This document shows positions 31,470 through 43,609 of a DNA stretch of 64,000 bases, piece after piece. The translations under genes were made by a program, and so were the position numbers. Source of the DNA: Liopterus haemorrhoidalis (taxonomy: Eukaryota > Arthropoda > Insecta > Coleoptera > Dytiscidae); assembly GCA_963971575.1 (NCBI GenBank), contig OZ020618.1, positions 3,536,501-3,600,500 on the forward strand, given 5' to 3'. Under the pieces are notes generated by a model. It saw only the letters and a list, made by a program, of their open reading frames with translations. It searched no databases and was not told where the DNA came from. Numbering within the stretch: position 1 is the first letter of the stretch; each line of letters begins with the position of its first letter.

Positions 31470-32400
31470 GTAAGTCGATTACTACAAAATTTTCATCCAT
31501 AACATATTTCCTACGCGTTCCTTGTGCATCATTTTGACGGTGGCGTCACAGAGACGACAGGCGTAGTGTTATATTTGTAACTTTGAATTTCATGGTAGCG
31601 TTAGAAGCGTGGTAAGTCTACGTTATTGACTTCGACAGTTGTACCTTACCTACAAATTTATATAAGTACTTGCAGTAATTCTAATTTCATTATATATATC
31701 ATCAAATCGAAAGAGACGTATATCTCCCTTGTTTACATATTTACATTTATTATGAGAAATACTTGTAAATAAGGTAGCTATAGGCATAACCACTTCTTAT
31801 CAGTATCTCCATTTGAGAGCCAAGTTAAGCTACAAGTATAATGTGAAATTCAATAAAATGCGCATGCCTAACAGTGCGGTTAGCGTTGAAAGTTGAATTT
31901 TCTGAACATATAGCACCACGCTTGTAACATTACACCGACCTCACCACGGTAATTTTTGAATTATTATTGATTGATTTTTTTTACCATGCTTTCAACGCCA
32001 GTATGTAAATTGCGAGCCTGATACGTTACTTTACAACGTACCATTTATTATCCACTAGGTAGCGAGCCTGTGATATTATATGTAACCTGATCTCAAACTG
32101 AAATGAGATTTCTGACTAAAGTAGTTCGGGTAGTAGGTGTGAGTGATATCCAGGGTTTATCACTACGATATGTGAATTAAATGGTATGTATATTTACTTA
32201 CCAACCGACTGATCTGGCATCTTGTTAATAGTCTGGATCTGAGCTGTTCACTTAAGTTCTTAAAGGTGGAGGTTTACACACGTTAAGTAAGACGGTTTAA
32301 AATTAATGAATTTGATTTATTATAAGTAATATTTACAAAAAGATTAAAATATAGATATTAAAATAATGAAAAGATTAAAACAAATAGAATAAACAATAGA
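31470..32400. other. No gene recognised (probable intron)
   Basis: Follows the donor of the RRM exon. Slight inverted similarity around GCGTTAGAAGCGTGGTAAG (31600) and TTACCATGCTTTCAACGCC (31985) might mark an old element, but ends and target duplication were not readable. Confidence 0.4.
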
Positions 32401-32401
32401 T

Positions 32402-33494
32402 AATAACACATTGACCCTAAATTTTAATAAGACCAAATACGTAACATTTACTTCATACGCTTCTGGCATTCCAGATATCAATAAAATTATAATCCACGAA
32501 GTGCATTGCAATAAGGATCACTGCAACTGTCCAAGTAATGTTGTAAGAACGGACGCAATAAAATATCTAGGCATTTATGTTGACACACATTTAAGATGGG
32601 ATGTTCATGCGTACAATCTTCAAAATAAACTTAGAAAATTTATTTACTTATTTAAGATACTTCGACATATTCTTGATATGAAATCTTTAAAAATATTATA
32701 TTTTGGCTTCATACAATCTGTCCTAAGCTACGGTATATTAGTTTGGGGAGGGGCTTTGGACTGTCATCTTAAAAAGCTCGATATAATACAAAAATTACTT
32801 CTCAAAATAATTTATAAAAAGGACTTTAGGTACCCCAGTCATAGATTGTTTACTGAGACTAAAGTCTTTGATTTAAAGCAACTCTATTTTTTGGCAGTTA
32901 CCAAGTATATGTTCAAATATAAAAAAAATAATTTATTGCGTTTCCCGAATCATACATATTCAACAAGAATTAAATCTCAGAATCTCAGTTACTCATTTGA
33001 TTCAAGAAAAGTCATTGGTCGAACCTATTTTTTGTACTACATTCCTTTAATATACAATTTGTTAACAAAGTACACGAATTTTGAAAGTATTGTCATTCTT
33101 AGCTACCACGCATATATCAAGACTATCAAAAAAATTATTTACTCAGTCGACAGACAAATAATTTCTCTTACATTTCATCATACATAAAACCAGATTTACT
33201 TTGAAAATACATATGTATATGATTTAGATTATTATAATGTATCAATGTATGTTAGTGAAAAAAAAAAAAAAAAAAAAATTTTTTTTTTTGTATATATAAT
33301 TTTGTATATTATACATGTTATATTACCTTGGCATCACGACAAGCCTAGCTTAGTAATGGCAACGTAATAAAATAAAACTGTACTCCTATATTATTAGAAT
33401 TTAAATTTAAGTACATCTATTTACGGTCGATAATTATATAATTTTTTTTTCTTAACTGTAATTAATATGGTAAATAAATGAATTATTATTATTA
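32402..33494 (+). mobile_element. 5'-truncated non-LTR retrotransposon
   Basis: Coding sequence for the end of a reverse transcriptase is followed by an AT-rich 3' UTR (containing long A and T runs at 33259-33288) and a tail of TTATTATTATTA at 33482-33494. The 5' end is abrupt near 32402, as expected from incomplete target-primed reverse transcription. Confidence 0.75.
32411..33187 (+). pseudogene. Reverse transcriptase thumb / C-terminal region (jockey/CR1-like), 5'-truncated
   Basis: The 258-residue frame opens inside the palm: TLNFNKTKYVTFT (the LN..KT block), then KYLGIYVDTHLRWDVHA (block with LG..D..L.W..H), ILYFGFIQSVLSYGILVWGG (the Y..lv.S.l.YG...WG block), and RYPSHRLFTE. These are canonical blocks downstream of the catalytic FADD in jockey/CR1-type enzymes. 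The frame stays open to its stop, so it is a young insertion, but endonuclease and catalytic palm are absent. Translation from the listed first codon is not biological; the ORF is truncated there. Confidence 0.85.
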
Positions 33495-34495
33495 GAATCG
33501 GATAGATCACCAGAATGCCGACACAGTGCCTCTAAGAATTCAACAAATTAGATCTTTACGGTAACCGGACCGAATACTGTCTGCACTCGTCTTCAGAGAG
33601 ACTTGTGTTTTTATAAGTCATTTCTAGTCGCATTTCTAAGAAAAAGAGTTTAGCAGTGTTCCAGAAGATGCTAGTGTTCAAAGTTATTAAGCAATAACTT
33701 TGAACAAATGTCTTCTTAAACAATGAACCATTTAAAAAATATATTTCTAAAGATACGTGCTGTTTCTAATTTTTATTTTATTATCTGAATTCTTAAAAAA
33801 TGTTATTTTAAAATACCCCTTGTAAAATCATGAAAAAAACGATGGCAACCCCTTTTCAAAGAAATTCTCGGTGATTTGTGAAAGTTTGGTCTTTGTTCCG
33901 GTGGTCTAAAACGATTCGTTACAAAATTATGCTAGTTATTAATTTCCTACATTTAAGAAGCAGTTTTCCTCTACACTTTTCTATATATGAATCAACATGT
34001 ATGATATCGTGCAACAATGCTGCAAATCATCAGATAATCAGTTTGGTCGTGAACAAGTACCCAAACCGCATGTAAGACACCACCCAACAATGGCATTGTA
34101 AACAACCTAACCTAATATACAGTGTGGCATCCATGTTAATGCGCCTTAACAGTAACGGCTATTCTGCTTCATGCAAACGTTAGATAACGCTAGGATTTAC
34201 GATACTACAAGCCATGTTGACTATGCCACACCATCTCACCTATGACTGAAAAATATTACCATCACTGCTAACATGTTACTACCTGAACATATTTAATAAC
34301 TTAGAGATAAAATAACGTAGATAAATTTATCGTATGTAAAATCAAGAAACTATTACATCGTCACTTATGTGCATTATATTAACATACCTATTTACTTATT
34401 TAATCCTTAGAATTTCTACTTTTCGGTGTAGGGCTGTGAGTTGGTTATTTTGTTAGTTTTTGTCATATGTTTCTTCATCGTTTTCTTTGTTGTTA
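33495..34495. other. No gene recognised
   Basis: AT-rich; the 65-codon + frame at 33878-34075 has no known domain. Confidence 0.5.
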
Positions 34496-34499
34496 CTAG

Positions 34500-34835
34500 T
34501 CTAAGACGGCCAAATGGTTTAACAAAAAATAGCAATCTTCGCATATTCTAGTTCCATCGCTAGCGAAAAAATAAAGGGAGTAAGATTAATTGATACTCTT
34601 CACATCGAATAATCATCATCATCATCATCATAATCATCGTCACCATCGTTATAATCATCATAATCATCATCATTCTTCAGCCGTTTGAATAGCCTGCTGG
34701 ATATAGGCCTTTCTTAAAAATTTCCAATTGAGATGCTTGAAGTCAATTTGTAGAGATACGCTTTAGGCTATTAGTTCAGCGAGTAGGCGGTCTTTCTCAG
34801 CTACGTTTATCTGTCCATGGTGTCCTGCCCTCTAT
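34500..34835. repeat. Short repeat with (ATC)n tail, copy 2, joined to an RTE-like 3' end
   Basis: 34500-34595 matches 26705-26812 (AAATAGCAATC, then GCTAGCGAAAAAATAAAGG). A CATCATCATC-rich run follows (34612-34675), then TTCAGCCGTTTGAATAGCC and GCTGGATATAGGCC. Read on the minus strand, the latter is an AGGCCTATATCCAGCA-type LINE 3' end entering a (GAT)n tail. Two retroposons therefore seem to meet tail to tail in the ATC/GAT run. Confidence 0.5.
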
Positions 34836-34857
34836 ATATATATCTACAGGACCAGCG

Positions 34858-35106
34858 ATTAGGAAACACTGCTCCAGGTAACTATCTGACAGATAAGGTT
34901 ATATGATACGTTCTGTGCTGAATAAATTGCATCCCGTCTTTCAATACAAATGTATCTATCGGATAGTTATCTAACGGATAATGAGACTGATGTATTGAAT
35001 TCACTGCTTGGTAATGACATTTATTCAGAAGATAAAGTTCCAGATAAAATTATCTATCGGATAGTTACCTAATGGTTTAAATGAAGGTGGAAAGACCGGA
35101 CCTTAA
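34858..35106. mobile_element. GATA-palindrome MITE, copy 1
   Basis: Shares CCAGGTAACTATCTGACAGA, TAAGGTTAT, CGGATAGTTATCTAACGGAT, ATTGACATTTATTCAG-type stretches and a right end GAAGGTGGAAAGACCGG with the copies at 39916, 48779 and 50053. Its left tip is missing or replaced. The body is a string of TATCTG/CAGATA and TATCSGATAG palindromes. Confidence 0.7.
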
Positions 35107-35109
35107 GGT

Positions 35110-36200
35110 CAGAATACCCGGGGGGGGGGGCATTAACCATAATAAAAAAATTAACTTGTATGAAATTCTCGAGAGATAACTCCATTATACTTCCAATAGT
35201 AATTTTCATCCCTTTCTGAGATCTCAGAATTATCATTGATAGCCCAAAAGTCATCCTATTATCACCTCTGTCCTGCCATTTTACCATATAGGCCGTGTCT
35301 CCAACGCTATAGCTCTGAAATGTTAATAAATCCTCAATCAAAATGTATAACTATTTATATAAAGATACAAAGTAACAAAATATAAACTATTTTAGATCAT
35401 GTAGTATCAAATAACTTCCAAATTTAACGTTATACCTCATCTTCAATAATAAAAAGATAGTGTATTGGGCCCGGTAGTTCAATTTCAACCACCTGTATAC
35501 TATTGATAAAATATTAATATATGTGTTTATTCTCATAAAGAATTATTTTAAGCAATTCTGTTCCTCATATATTTGTTGTTAATGACTATATTCCTTAATG
35601 AGCTTTATCAGGATTAACCACCTTGATATGTAGTGATACGTGATTTTTGCAAGTGGCGTCTTCATTTTTTTCTGACGTTTTTAGTTATTTTTAAGTGATA
35701 AAAGTGCAGAAAATACTTGAAATAGTGTGTTATAGTGTGGACTTTAATGTTTGGACTACATGCAGACCAAAATTGGAGCGAATGGAAAGGTATTTGTAGA
35801 AATTTTGGTTAATTTTATAATGTAATTAATAATCATTGTTATGTAGAATGTGCTTCTATGGACAATATAGAAACACATACATGCATATACTATCGGCTAT
35901 AACTAGAGAAACAAAACTATTTTTTAAATCATTTTCATAAATCCCGATTATTGACTAAATGAATATTGAATTATATTGGTATAGCAACAACAATTTATCA
36001 GTTAGAACCTGCTCTTAAAAATATTTGTTGTACTGGTACAATAAATAAAATAATTAACTTTCTGCTGCAGCAGACCATCTGCGTATTTCTTTTGTAAGAC
36101 TTAATAATAAAACAATTTTTTGTGGTTAAATTTTTTCCTTTGCCCTAGCTCTCGTTCTTGTCCCGGTTTAGAGTTTAATAATTATGGTAAGCCTATATAT
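35110..36200. other. No gene recognised; G-run and (AT)n
   Basis: A run of ten G follows at about 35121-35130 and an (AT)n run at 36195-36212. The minus-strand frame at 35069-35341 overlaps the MITE end and has no known domain. Confidence 0.45.
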
Positions 36201-36204
36201 ATAT

Positions 36205-36615
36205 ATATATATAGGTTACTTGCAGCTTTTTAGCAGAAGCTTTAGTCAGTGTTGGTATTGCTACCCCGTAGATCAAAATGGGCTTAATGCATAGTTCGAC
36301 AGTTTCCTTCTTGAAGCACATTGGAATATCATCTATAAAAACGTAGTTTGCCAAATGCTGTCTATCCTTGTGATATTCCTAAAGATTTCCTTAGTTTGAT
36401 TGACTTTATCAATTCGTATTTCGTTCCCAAATACTTGTTATAAATACGTGCCCATAAAGTTTCAACCTATTACGTTGGCATCGTTGATTTACAACGCTCA
36501 ATAGAAAATTAGTCATCATTTTGGTTTTTTGGTTATTTATCTTGAGCCCTATATTTTTAGCTGCATTATTCTGTTCCTACATCACTCTGTTCAATTTCAA
36601 GAGTAAACGGACGTG
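36205..36615 (-). pseudogene. RTE-like reverse transcriptase remnant
   Basis: The minus strand gives, across frames, NAAKNIGLKINNQKTKMMTN, then DIPMCFKKETVELCIKPILI and YGVAIPTLTKASAKKLQVT. These are the regions from just after the catalytic FADD box (AA..IGLKIN..KTK) to the LTKAS..KL block of RTE-type enzymes. The part lacks the catalytic site and has frameshifts. It overlaps the family position that precedes the fragment at 2415-2704, so the two are probably pieces of the same LINE family. Confidence 0.7.
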
Positions 36616-36619
36616 AATA

Positions 36620-37765
36620 AGTACATGTGCGTTGTGTGTGATTACTGAATCTATATTTGTTATGTTTATTGGGCATAGTAGGCTCCAGGTAAATTTCTAA
36701 CAAAAAATACAAATATTGTTACATATATGAATATTGATCTTGTCTAGCAAAATATAGCTATCACGCCCTATCAGACTAGTTCACATTCGCTTACTTTTGA
36801 AAATTAATACACAATAAAAACCTATGAAAAACTTAAATGTGTGAAAACACATAGTTAAAATCAATATATGTTGGAGATGAATGAATAGCAGCATGTCACA
36901 ACTTGTTCAGTACCTGTTTTTCTGGTGTTTGCAGAATTTATTCTCGTTGATTTAAGTTAGATCAGTTGCATAAAATCACGTATCCACATTGCATGATAAA
37001 GATAACGATTTCCGGTGTAAGGAAAGCACAAAGTCTCACACATTTATCAGGTTTTATTGTTGCAATAAGATGAATCGTGTCAATAAAACAAAGTTCTTTT
37101 CACTGCGTTTTCACAACGATTCTAACGAATAAAACAACACTGACGCTCTATTAAAATGGATCGGATTCAAATAATATACTGAAAATGTACCTCATTTTAT
37201 GTTCGGCGTAAAATGATATTGAATTCTGACTTACACTGCTTGTTCCAGATAAATTGTCGGTTCGAAAACATTGCTCTACTATTTTATTGACACATACACT
37301 TCTTCTGGCTAATTCCGTTTTTTATTGTCTAATATATTGACTTTATTTTATACATATGCATACTTTCAGTGATGTCCTATATTACAGAGTCTGCATTAAA
37401 GGAAACACGGTATACTTGTTGCGCGATCATGTCGAAAGACCAACACTATAAATGTTTCAATATATCGAGGGACCAATGTTCTCGTTTGGAGAAATCGTTA
37501 TATAGTTAGAACTACGTGTCGCACAGTAATTGTGTTAGCATATTTGTAAACAATTTGCGTACTACGTAATACATTCTGCATGCAATACTCCTCTTACTCC
37601 CCATACGTAGGGATAATGATGCAATATTTCTGGGTGGGCAGCTGCGTTTGGTTAAGTCTATCTCGGCAACCGTAAGCTTAAAACGATTATTCCTGGTATC
37701 GTTTTAAATCTCAAGACGAGATCTGATCAAAAATACGAACAATTCGCAGAGGTTTGAAATGAACA
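36620..37765. other. No gene recognised
   Basis: AT-rich, no motif or shared repeat seen. Confidence 0.5.
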
Positions 37766-37769
37766 TTTT

Positions 37770-37940
37770 TTTAAATTTAATTTTTGGGTTATTGATGGCC
37801 ATTAACCAGTATATATTTATTTTGAATCCATTAGTAATTTTATGACAAATACAAATATCCATGCCATCACCGGGATTCGAACCCGAGCTTCCATGATTAG
37901 CAGTCAAATGCTGACCACTACGCCACACCGACCGGCAAAC
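37770..37940 (-). mobile_element. tRNA-derived SINE
   Basis: On the minus strand the head reads GGTGTGGCGTAGTGGTCAGC (A box) and CTCGGGTTCGAATCCCGG (perfect B box) at tRNA spacing, ending near 37860. A body with ATTTGTCATAAAATTACTAA and AATGGCCATCAATAACCC and an A-rich 3' end follow. The head resembles a tRNA well, but the SINE body makes a functional tRNA unlikely. Confidence 0.8.
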
Positions 37941-37944
37941 TGAG

Positions 37945-38490
37945 CATATTAAAAATCGTTTTACAGATATTTTTTAAAATGATTATTTTAAAATTTATAA
38001 TGAAACTAATAGTATACCTGCTGCTTCGCTACCGGAAAATAGCAGTCGTGGCCGGTTTCAACTTTGCCTATTTCAGAATAGGTTCAAGTCGGGTTTGGCG
38101 CGAATCACTTTAGTGAAGTCTGAGTATATTTTTTGTTTTACTCTACTATTTTATAAATATATGCTTCCTTTACAAATAATTTAAGCAAGGGCTTCTTTAT
38201 AAACGTCTTTAATAATAGATGCACTTATAGTTTCCCATATGAGAAGCACTTATCGGTCAACTAGACGTCGACCAAGTGAAGCGTTTGACCTTGTGCTTTT
38301 TAATTGTCATTGAAAAAAAAAACACACGCTAGATAAATTTATTGACTATATATGTATTCTCCGTGATTACTCCTGATCTATAAACCGTAGAAATATAAGT
38401 GAAACGACTTTTTTTACCGTTAGTAAATGCTTTTACAATCGAAGTAATTTTCTTTCGTAGATCTTTATGGGTTATGATGATATTCCACAG
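37945..38490. other. No gene recognised
   Basis: AT-rich; nothing supported. Confidence 0.5.
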
Positions 38491-38500
38491 CAAACAACGT

Positions 38501-38899
38501 TAGGCTGACCAGATTTTTTTTACAGTAAAAGACTATACTAAAAAAAAGGTCACACTTGAAAAATACAAGTGATGAGCAAAAAAACAGAGGTCCTCACTCA
38601 AAAATACTAGTGACGAGCACAAAAACAAACAGGTCTTCACTCCCAAAATACAAGTGATGAGCAAAAAAAAAGGTCCTCCGTCGCAAAATAAAAGTAACGA
38701 GCAAACAAAACAAAGGCCTCACACTTCCAAAATAGTAATGAGTAAAAAAAAGGTCCTCACTTCCAAAATAAAACTGATAAAAACAAGTGACCAGCAAAAA
38801 AGAGTATATTCAAGTTTTTTTTATAGAAAGTAATAGTATAGAGGATATTACTCAAAAAAGAGTATAATACTCTAAAAAAGAGTACGTCTGGTCATCCTA
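38501..38899. mobile_element. hAT MITE built around a minisatellite
   Basis: Ends TAGGCTGACCAGA and the complement of TAGGATGACCAGACG, flanked by an exact 8-bp duplication AACAACGT (38493-38500 and 38900-38907). The tip TAGG.TGACCAGA is a widespread hAT-type terminus (from memory). Most of the interior is a minisatellite (38547-38805); its right subterminal part has repeated AAAAAAGAGTA motifs. Confidence 0.92.
38547..38805 (+). repeat. Minisatellite, about 5-6 units of 40-55 bp
   Basis: Each unit contains GGTCCTCACT, CCAAAATACAAGTGA and GAGCAAAAAAA with length changes. The minus-strand frame 38594-38797 translates it as repeats of YFGSEDLFF and is not a gene. Confidence 0.85.
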
Positions 38900-38909
38900 A
38901 ACAACGTTA

Positions 38910-39330
38910 TAATTTTTGTAGAAAATTGAAACATATAAATAATAATTGTGAGATCTATTAAACTGGGTATTCACTCTCCGAGACTTTTTTGTAGCAATAT
39001 TAACCCTAAAATCTGTCAAATTTTCGAAGTATCGTTTACCGCTTTACCATCTTAATAATTTTAATGTGCCAAACGAAAGATTTTCTCCTTATTTCAACAT
39101 ATTTCTTAATTCCTCAAAACCCTGGTAGCATACTGTGAAAATATTATATAACTTAAAATCTTTTCAAATAAATTTACAATAAAATGGTGAAAGCCGCATC
39201 AAAATCGATTCAGTTGTACTCGAGAACATACTGACAGATAGACAGCCAGACATACGTTTCCTATTATGTACTTTAGAGATGTTCCATGACTTTAACCGCA
39301 ATGTAGACCGATGCCTATCTAACGACATCG
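38910..39330. other. No gene recognised
   Basis: AT-rich; nothing supported. Confidence 0.5.
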
Positions 39331-39332
39331 TC

Positions 39333-39865
39333 ACATGGTTTGATTGAGACAACTCCTGGTTTCAACATATCAAATTTATTAAACATTTATCAAATTTACA
39401 ATATAATTTTTGAATTGGCCCATGGAGTTGGGGAAGTCTTCGGTCCACCCCGTGTTGGCCAGGATCGGACCTATCTCCGAGGCGGGAGCAACCCATCCGG
39501 AAGTCGAGGAGCCTGGAGAAGTCTTCTTCCACTCACATGGTGACGATTTGTTTGGCTTCACCCTCGGTACAAGTATCTGGCGTCAGTGTCTTGGTCGTCA
39601 CCTTGTAGACTAATACGTTCAGCGGAGTTGGCTATGTTCCACTGCTTCCATATTCTGTTTCATCCAGCCTTTTTGTAATGAAAGTTAACCCAGTTCTAAT
39701 ATTCATTCGTCATGACAAATATTTCCTCATTATGAAAATGCGGCGTATGCATTTCGTAATCAGGCCACATACGTCAGACGCTGACAAATAGTTTTATAAT
39801 CAGACAGCTGACCGTCACAATAACTAGATGTCGTAATCCTGACATAGGATTACCTATGTGACAGT
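39333..39865 (+). repeat. Dispersed repeat D, copy 2
   Basis: Collinear with 29192-29725 (see there). The two copies differ by many substitutions and small indels, so they are old. Overlapping open frames on both strands near 39379-39613 arise from the GC-richer core and are not conserved in copy 1. Confidence 0.7.
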
Positions 39866-39915
39866 ATGATTTTCTGTCCAATATTCTTATGGTATCCATT
39901 CAAAAATTTGACTTA

Positions 39916-40174
39916 GGCCCGGTCTTTCCACCTTCAGATAAAGTTCCAGGTAACTATCTGACAGATAAGGTTATTTGTAACTTCATCTGCTGAATAAATG
40001 TCAATACCAGTCAGTGAATCCAATACGTCAGTCTCATTATACGTTAGATAACTATCCGATAGATACATTTGTATAGAAAGAAGGGATGACATTTACTCAG
40101 CAGATGAATTTACAAATAACCTTATCTGTCAGATAGTTACCTGGAACTTTATCTGAAGGTGGAAAAACCGGGTC
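39916..40174. mobile_element. GATA-palindrome MITE, copy 2 (complete)
   Basis: Ends GGCCCGGTCTTTCCACCTTC and the complement of GACCCGGTTTTTCCACCTTC. The outer 65 bp or so on each side are inverted repeats (AGATAAAGTTCCAGGTAACT, then ATCTGACAGATAAGG). TTA lies on the left and TTT on the right, a near 3-bp duplication, which together with the GGCC tips suggests PIF/Harbinger. Confidence 0.8.
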
Positions 40175-40179
40175 TTTTT

Positions 40180-40635
40180 CATTTTGACAATGTCAACATA
40201 CGCCTTTAGATCCATAGTTTAATCAAATGTATCATTAAAATCCAATATTCAATTTTGATTTAACCTTTTCATTGAAAACAACATGCTACAACTAATTAAT
40301 TATCTATTTGATTCATTGTAACGTCACAAAACATACAATCATCAAAATTATTCATCATTCTATAGTGAAACAAGTTGCATGCAACCAGACTATTTATTTC
40401 CTCTCTGCACAATTAAAACAGTACACTCTCTACATACGACAGCTTTATGATATTTCGAGACACGGTAATTAAAAATACCGACCACCATAACACGCTAGCC
40501 TTAAATTTACATAGCAAAAAAAAATATAAACAGTTATCATTCATATCTTATGGGTTTTTTTGAAATTTGACAAATTCACTGTAAAGATAAATGGATATGA
40601 GTTTTTTTCACGGTTTTCGTTAAATTGTTACAAAG
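40180..40635. other. No gene recognised
   Basis: AT-rich; nothing supported. Confidence 0.5.
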
Positions 40636-40639
40636 TTAT

Positions 40640-40965
40640 TGTTGTACAAAGAAGGAGTAATAAGAGAAAGCCACGGAAGAAAAAGGAACCATAGGTAGCA
40701 ATCCCCTGAAAAGGCACAATCCAAGGTGAATATTTTGCTTTCAGACTTTTTGGCATTTAATATCATTTTCCATTTATTGAACCAATAACGAATGGTATTT
40801 GCGGCGATTTGAAGGTGGTCAATTGTACTTGGTAGGTCTAGGTCATGTGTCAGAATCGCGGTAACATCAAGAAACATTGCGATTTACAGTATGTCTCTAA
40901 CATAGATATTATAGAGGATTGGCAATACTTCCTTGAGGAACGCCTGCTTTAATTTTTTTGTTTGA
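40640..40965 (-). pseudogene. Jockey-like reverse transcriptase fragment
   Basis: The minus strand reads KAGVPQGSIANPL (RT block with GVPQGS) at about 40950-40915, then a frame change, then TAILTHDLDLPS and LQIAANTIRYWFNKWKMILN followed by AKKSES. This is palm-domain sequence on either side of the FADD box, which has been lost by deletion. It is too short to be active. Confidence 0.75.
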
Positions 40966-41059
40966 ATTTCATTATTAATGCACACACCGGCAAATTTAAA
41001 GGAATAGATTGAAAATTATGTTTTTTTTTTTAATTTTATTATTTTGTAGCCTATATATA

Positions 41060-41389
41060 TAGTCCGTTCAAAGGTGAGTTTGCAGTATTGCTCTTATGGC
41101 AAATGGGAGCGGTGTTGCCATATGTTGTAAAAGTGTCAAATGTGTCAATTATAATAATGTGAAAAACTGGTATGATTTACAAAAATCAACTCTTATAAAA
41201 CTCAAAATAACACTAAACAAAAACAAATGACCATTTGTAGAATACTGCGTCTTCACAGATCAGCGCGTTTTAGATATGGCAACGTCGACAAGCAAGAAAA
41301 GGATAGCGTCATTATGTAAACCCATTAGAGAGTATGAAAAAGAACTACTCCATATGTCCTGTACTGCAAACTCACCTTTGAATAGACTA
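41060..41389. mobile_element. TA-flanked MITE, 330 bp
   Basis: Left end TAGTCCGTTCAAAGGTGAGT and right end complement TAGTCTATTCAAAGGTGAGT, both continuing into TTGCAGTA. TA flanks both ends. The inverted ends (about 28 bp, 2 mismatches) and TA duplication are of Tc1/mariner type. Non-coding. Confidence 0.82.
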
Positions 41390-41394
41390 TAGGT

Positions 41395-41650
41395 GGCTTT
41401 GAGTGCTCTACTAAACAAGGAACGAAGATTGTAGCGACACCAATGAGAACAAAATGCACCATTTAATTTTGCTGGTATTGTATCTTTTGGTGGAGGTTCA
41501 ATTATGGTGTGGGGTGGAATATGTTTGGTAGCTCGCACAGAGTGGTGATTGATGGCGGAGCGTTAAATGCAAATAGGTACATCAGAGATATTCTTCAAAA
41601 CCATGTTGTACCTTTTACCCCATATATCGGAGAAAATTTCACCTTAATAA
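41395..41650 (+). pseudogene. Tc1-like transposase fragment
   Basis: Across frames the + strand encodes SFGGGSIMVWGGICLVARTE, then VIDGGALNANRYIRDILQNH and VVPFTPYIGENF. This is the segment between the first and second catalytic acids of Tc1-type DDE enzymes (GGGS.MVWGGI; NA.RYI.DIL..HV.P). One frameshift falls in WVID. The triad itself is missing. It directly follows the TA-flanked MITE. Confidence 0.8.
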
Positions 41651-41923
41651 CAAACTTATAGTTAGTGAGTTGTTTTAATGAGACAAACATTGGCTATCTC
41701 AGTCTACATCGTAGAGAACGTTTAAATTGTATGTCTTAACATAACCTAACAAAATGTAATTGCGCCGATTACAACAAATCTCGCAAATTACAAAAACGAA
41801 CTGTAAATATGATCAATATAGGTTATTAGAATAGGTTTAGTTAGTAAAAATCTAGGAGAGCAGAATTAGGAAAATGATAATAGATAATAAACATTTTACG
41901 AATCCGCCGTAGTTGGTTTAAAG

Positions 41924-42650
<727 letters not shown>

Positions 42651-42669
42651 GTTTAAAGAAATATATATG

Positions 42670-42800
42670 TCGCACTATTCGTAACGCATAGCTGTAAACG
42701 CTGCCTTGAACATTAAAACAATTTACTAAACTTATCCACAATACACAGTGAACAATCTACTAATTTAAAGAGCTGTGAACGGAGGTTTGTATTCAAATCT
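42670..42800. mobile_element. Short element with ends like the 51-kb mariner
   Basis: The right part AATCTACTAATTTAAAGAGC, then TGTGAACGG, parallels the 3' end of the mariner at 51031-52448 (AATCTACTAATTTTAGAGCT). The left part holds ACGCATAGCTGTAAACGCTG, which recalls its other end. It may be a rearranged miniature derivative. Confidence 0.45.
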
Positions 42801-42804
42801 ATTT

Positions 42805-43605
42805 AACAACTGAGATATTTGTTAATACAATTATTCCTTTATCTATTCAGTGTAACCTATAATCGAAATAACCTCCCGAAGTTATATTCAGCTATTGATT
42901 TTCATGTTCTCCCCAATTTATTTAATTTAAAATATATCCTGTCGAAGTTTTTCAAGGGCAAAAACTAAGTTTAATTATCATTAGTTGAACAGAAACATTG
43001 AACTCCCGCTGGAAATCGATCGTTACTCTCTTGATATCTAGAAAGGAAATTCGTTGTAAATTCCTCCGCGTGTATATTGGTCCACGGCGGGTAGTCCGGT
43101 CAGATCCGGTCGAACCGGAACTATTTGACGTATGTGCCACCACGGGCATTTTGGGAATTTCACAAACTTATTTTTAAGGTAGGAATATTGCTTTTGAACA
43201 CCCTATTTCCAACTGTTATTTGAGATCGAGCATTTCTTTTTTATTTTATTTTATTTTATTGATCGTATAATACGTGCGAAACTCAACGATATTGTTACCT
43301 TATAATTTAGGATGCCACGAAACTAGTCTTGTTCAAACGAGTTATCAATTAATTCACCTAGATAATATTTGTCAACTTAAGGTAAAATAAGAGGTATATA
43401 GAATATCTTGGACATTAAGAGCCACGGGCACGACTATCAAATACTGGGAAGGGTTGAAGAAAGGATTCTTGGAAATAAAATGATAAATAAAAGGATTCTT
43501 GGAAATAAAAGGCCTGTGCTTCGCTAAATTGCTTAAATAACATTTTGAAAGAAATAAAAAATTTAAAAATAAATATTTTGAATAGAAAATTTTGAAATAA
43601 AAAAG
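42805..43605. other. No gene recognised
   Basis: AT-rich; a small duplication of GGATTCTTGGAAATAAAA occurs at about 43463 and 43492. Confidence 0.45.
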
Positions 43606-43609
43606 CACA

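Noticed and set aside
35069..35341. 90-codon minus-strand frame
   Set aside because: Starts in unassigned sequence and ends in the MITE; no domain.
37858..37936. Functional tRNA gene
   Set aside because: A and B boxes are excellent, but a SINE body and A-rich end follow and no clean acceptor stem was found.
38594..38797. Minus-strand frame with repeated YFGSEDLFF
   Set aside because: A translation of the minisatellite inside the hAT element, with no start context and unit lengths that are not multiples of three.
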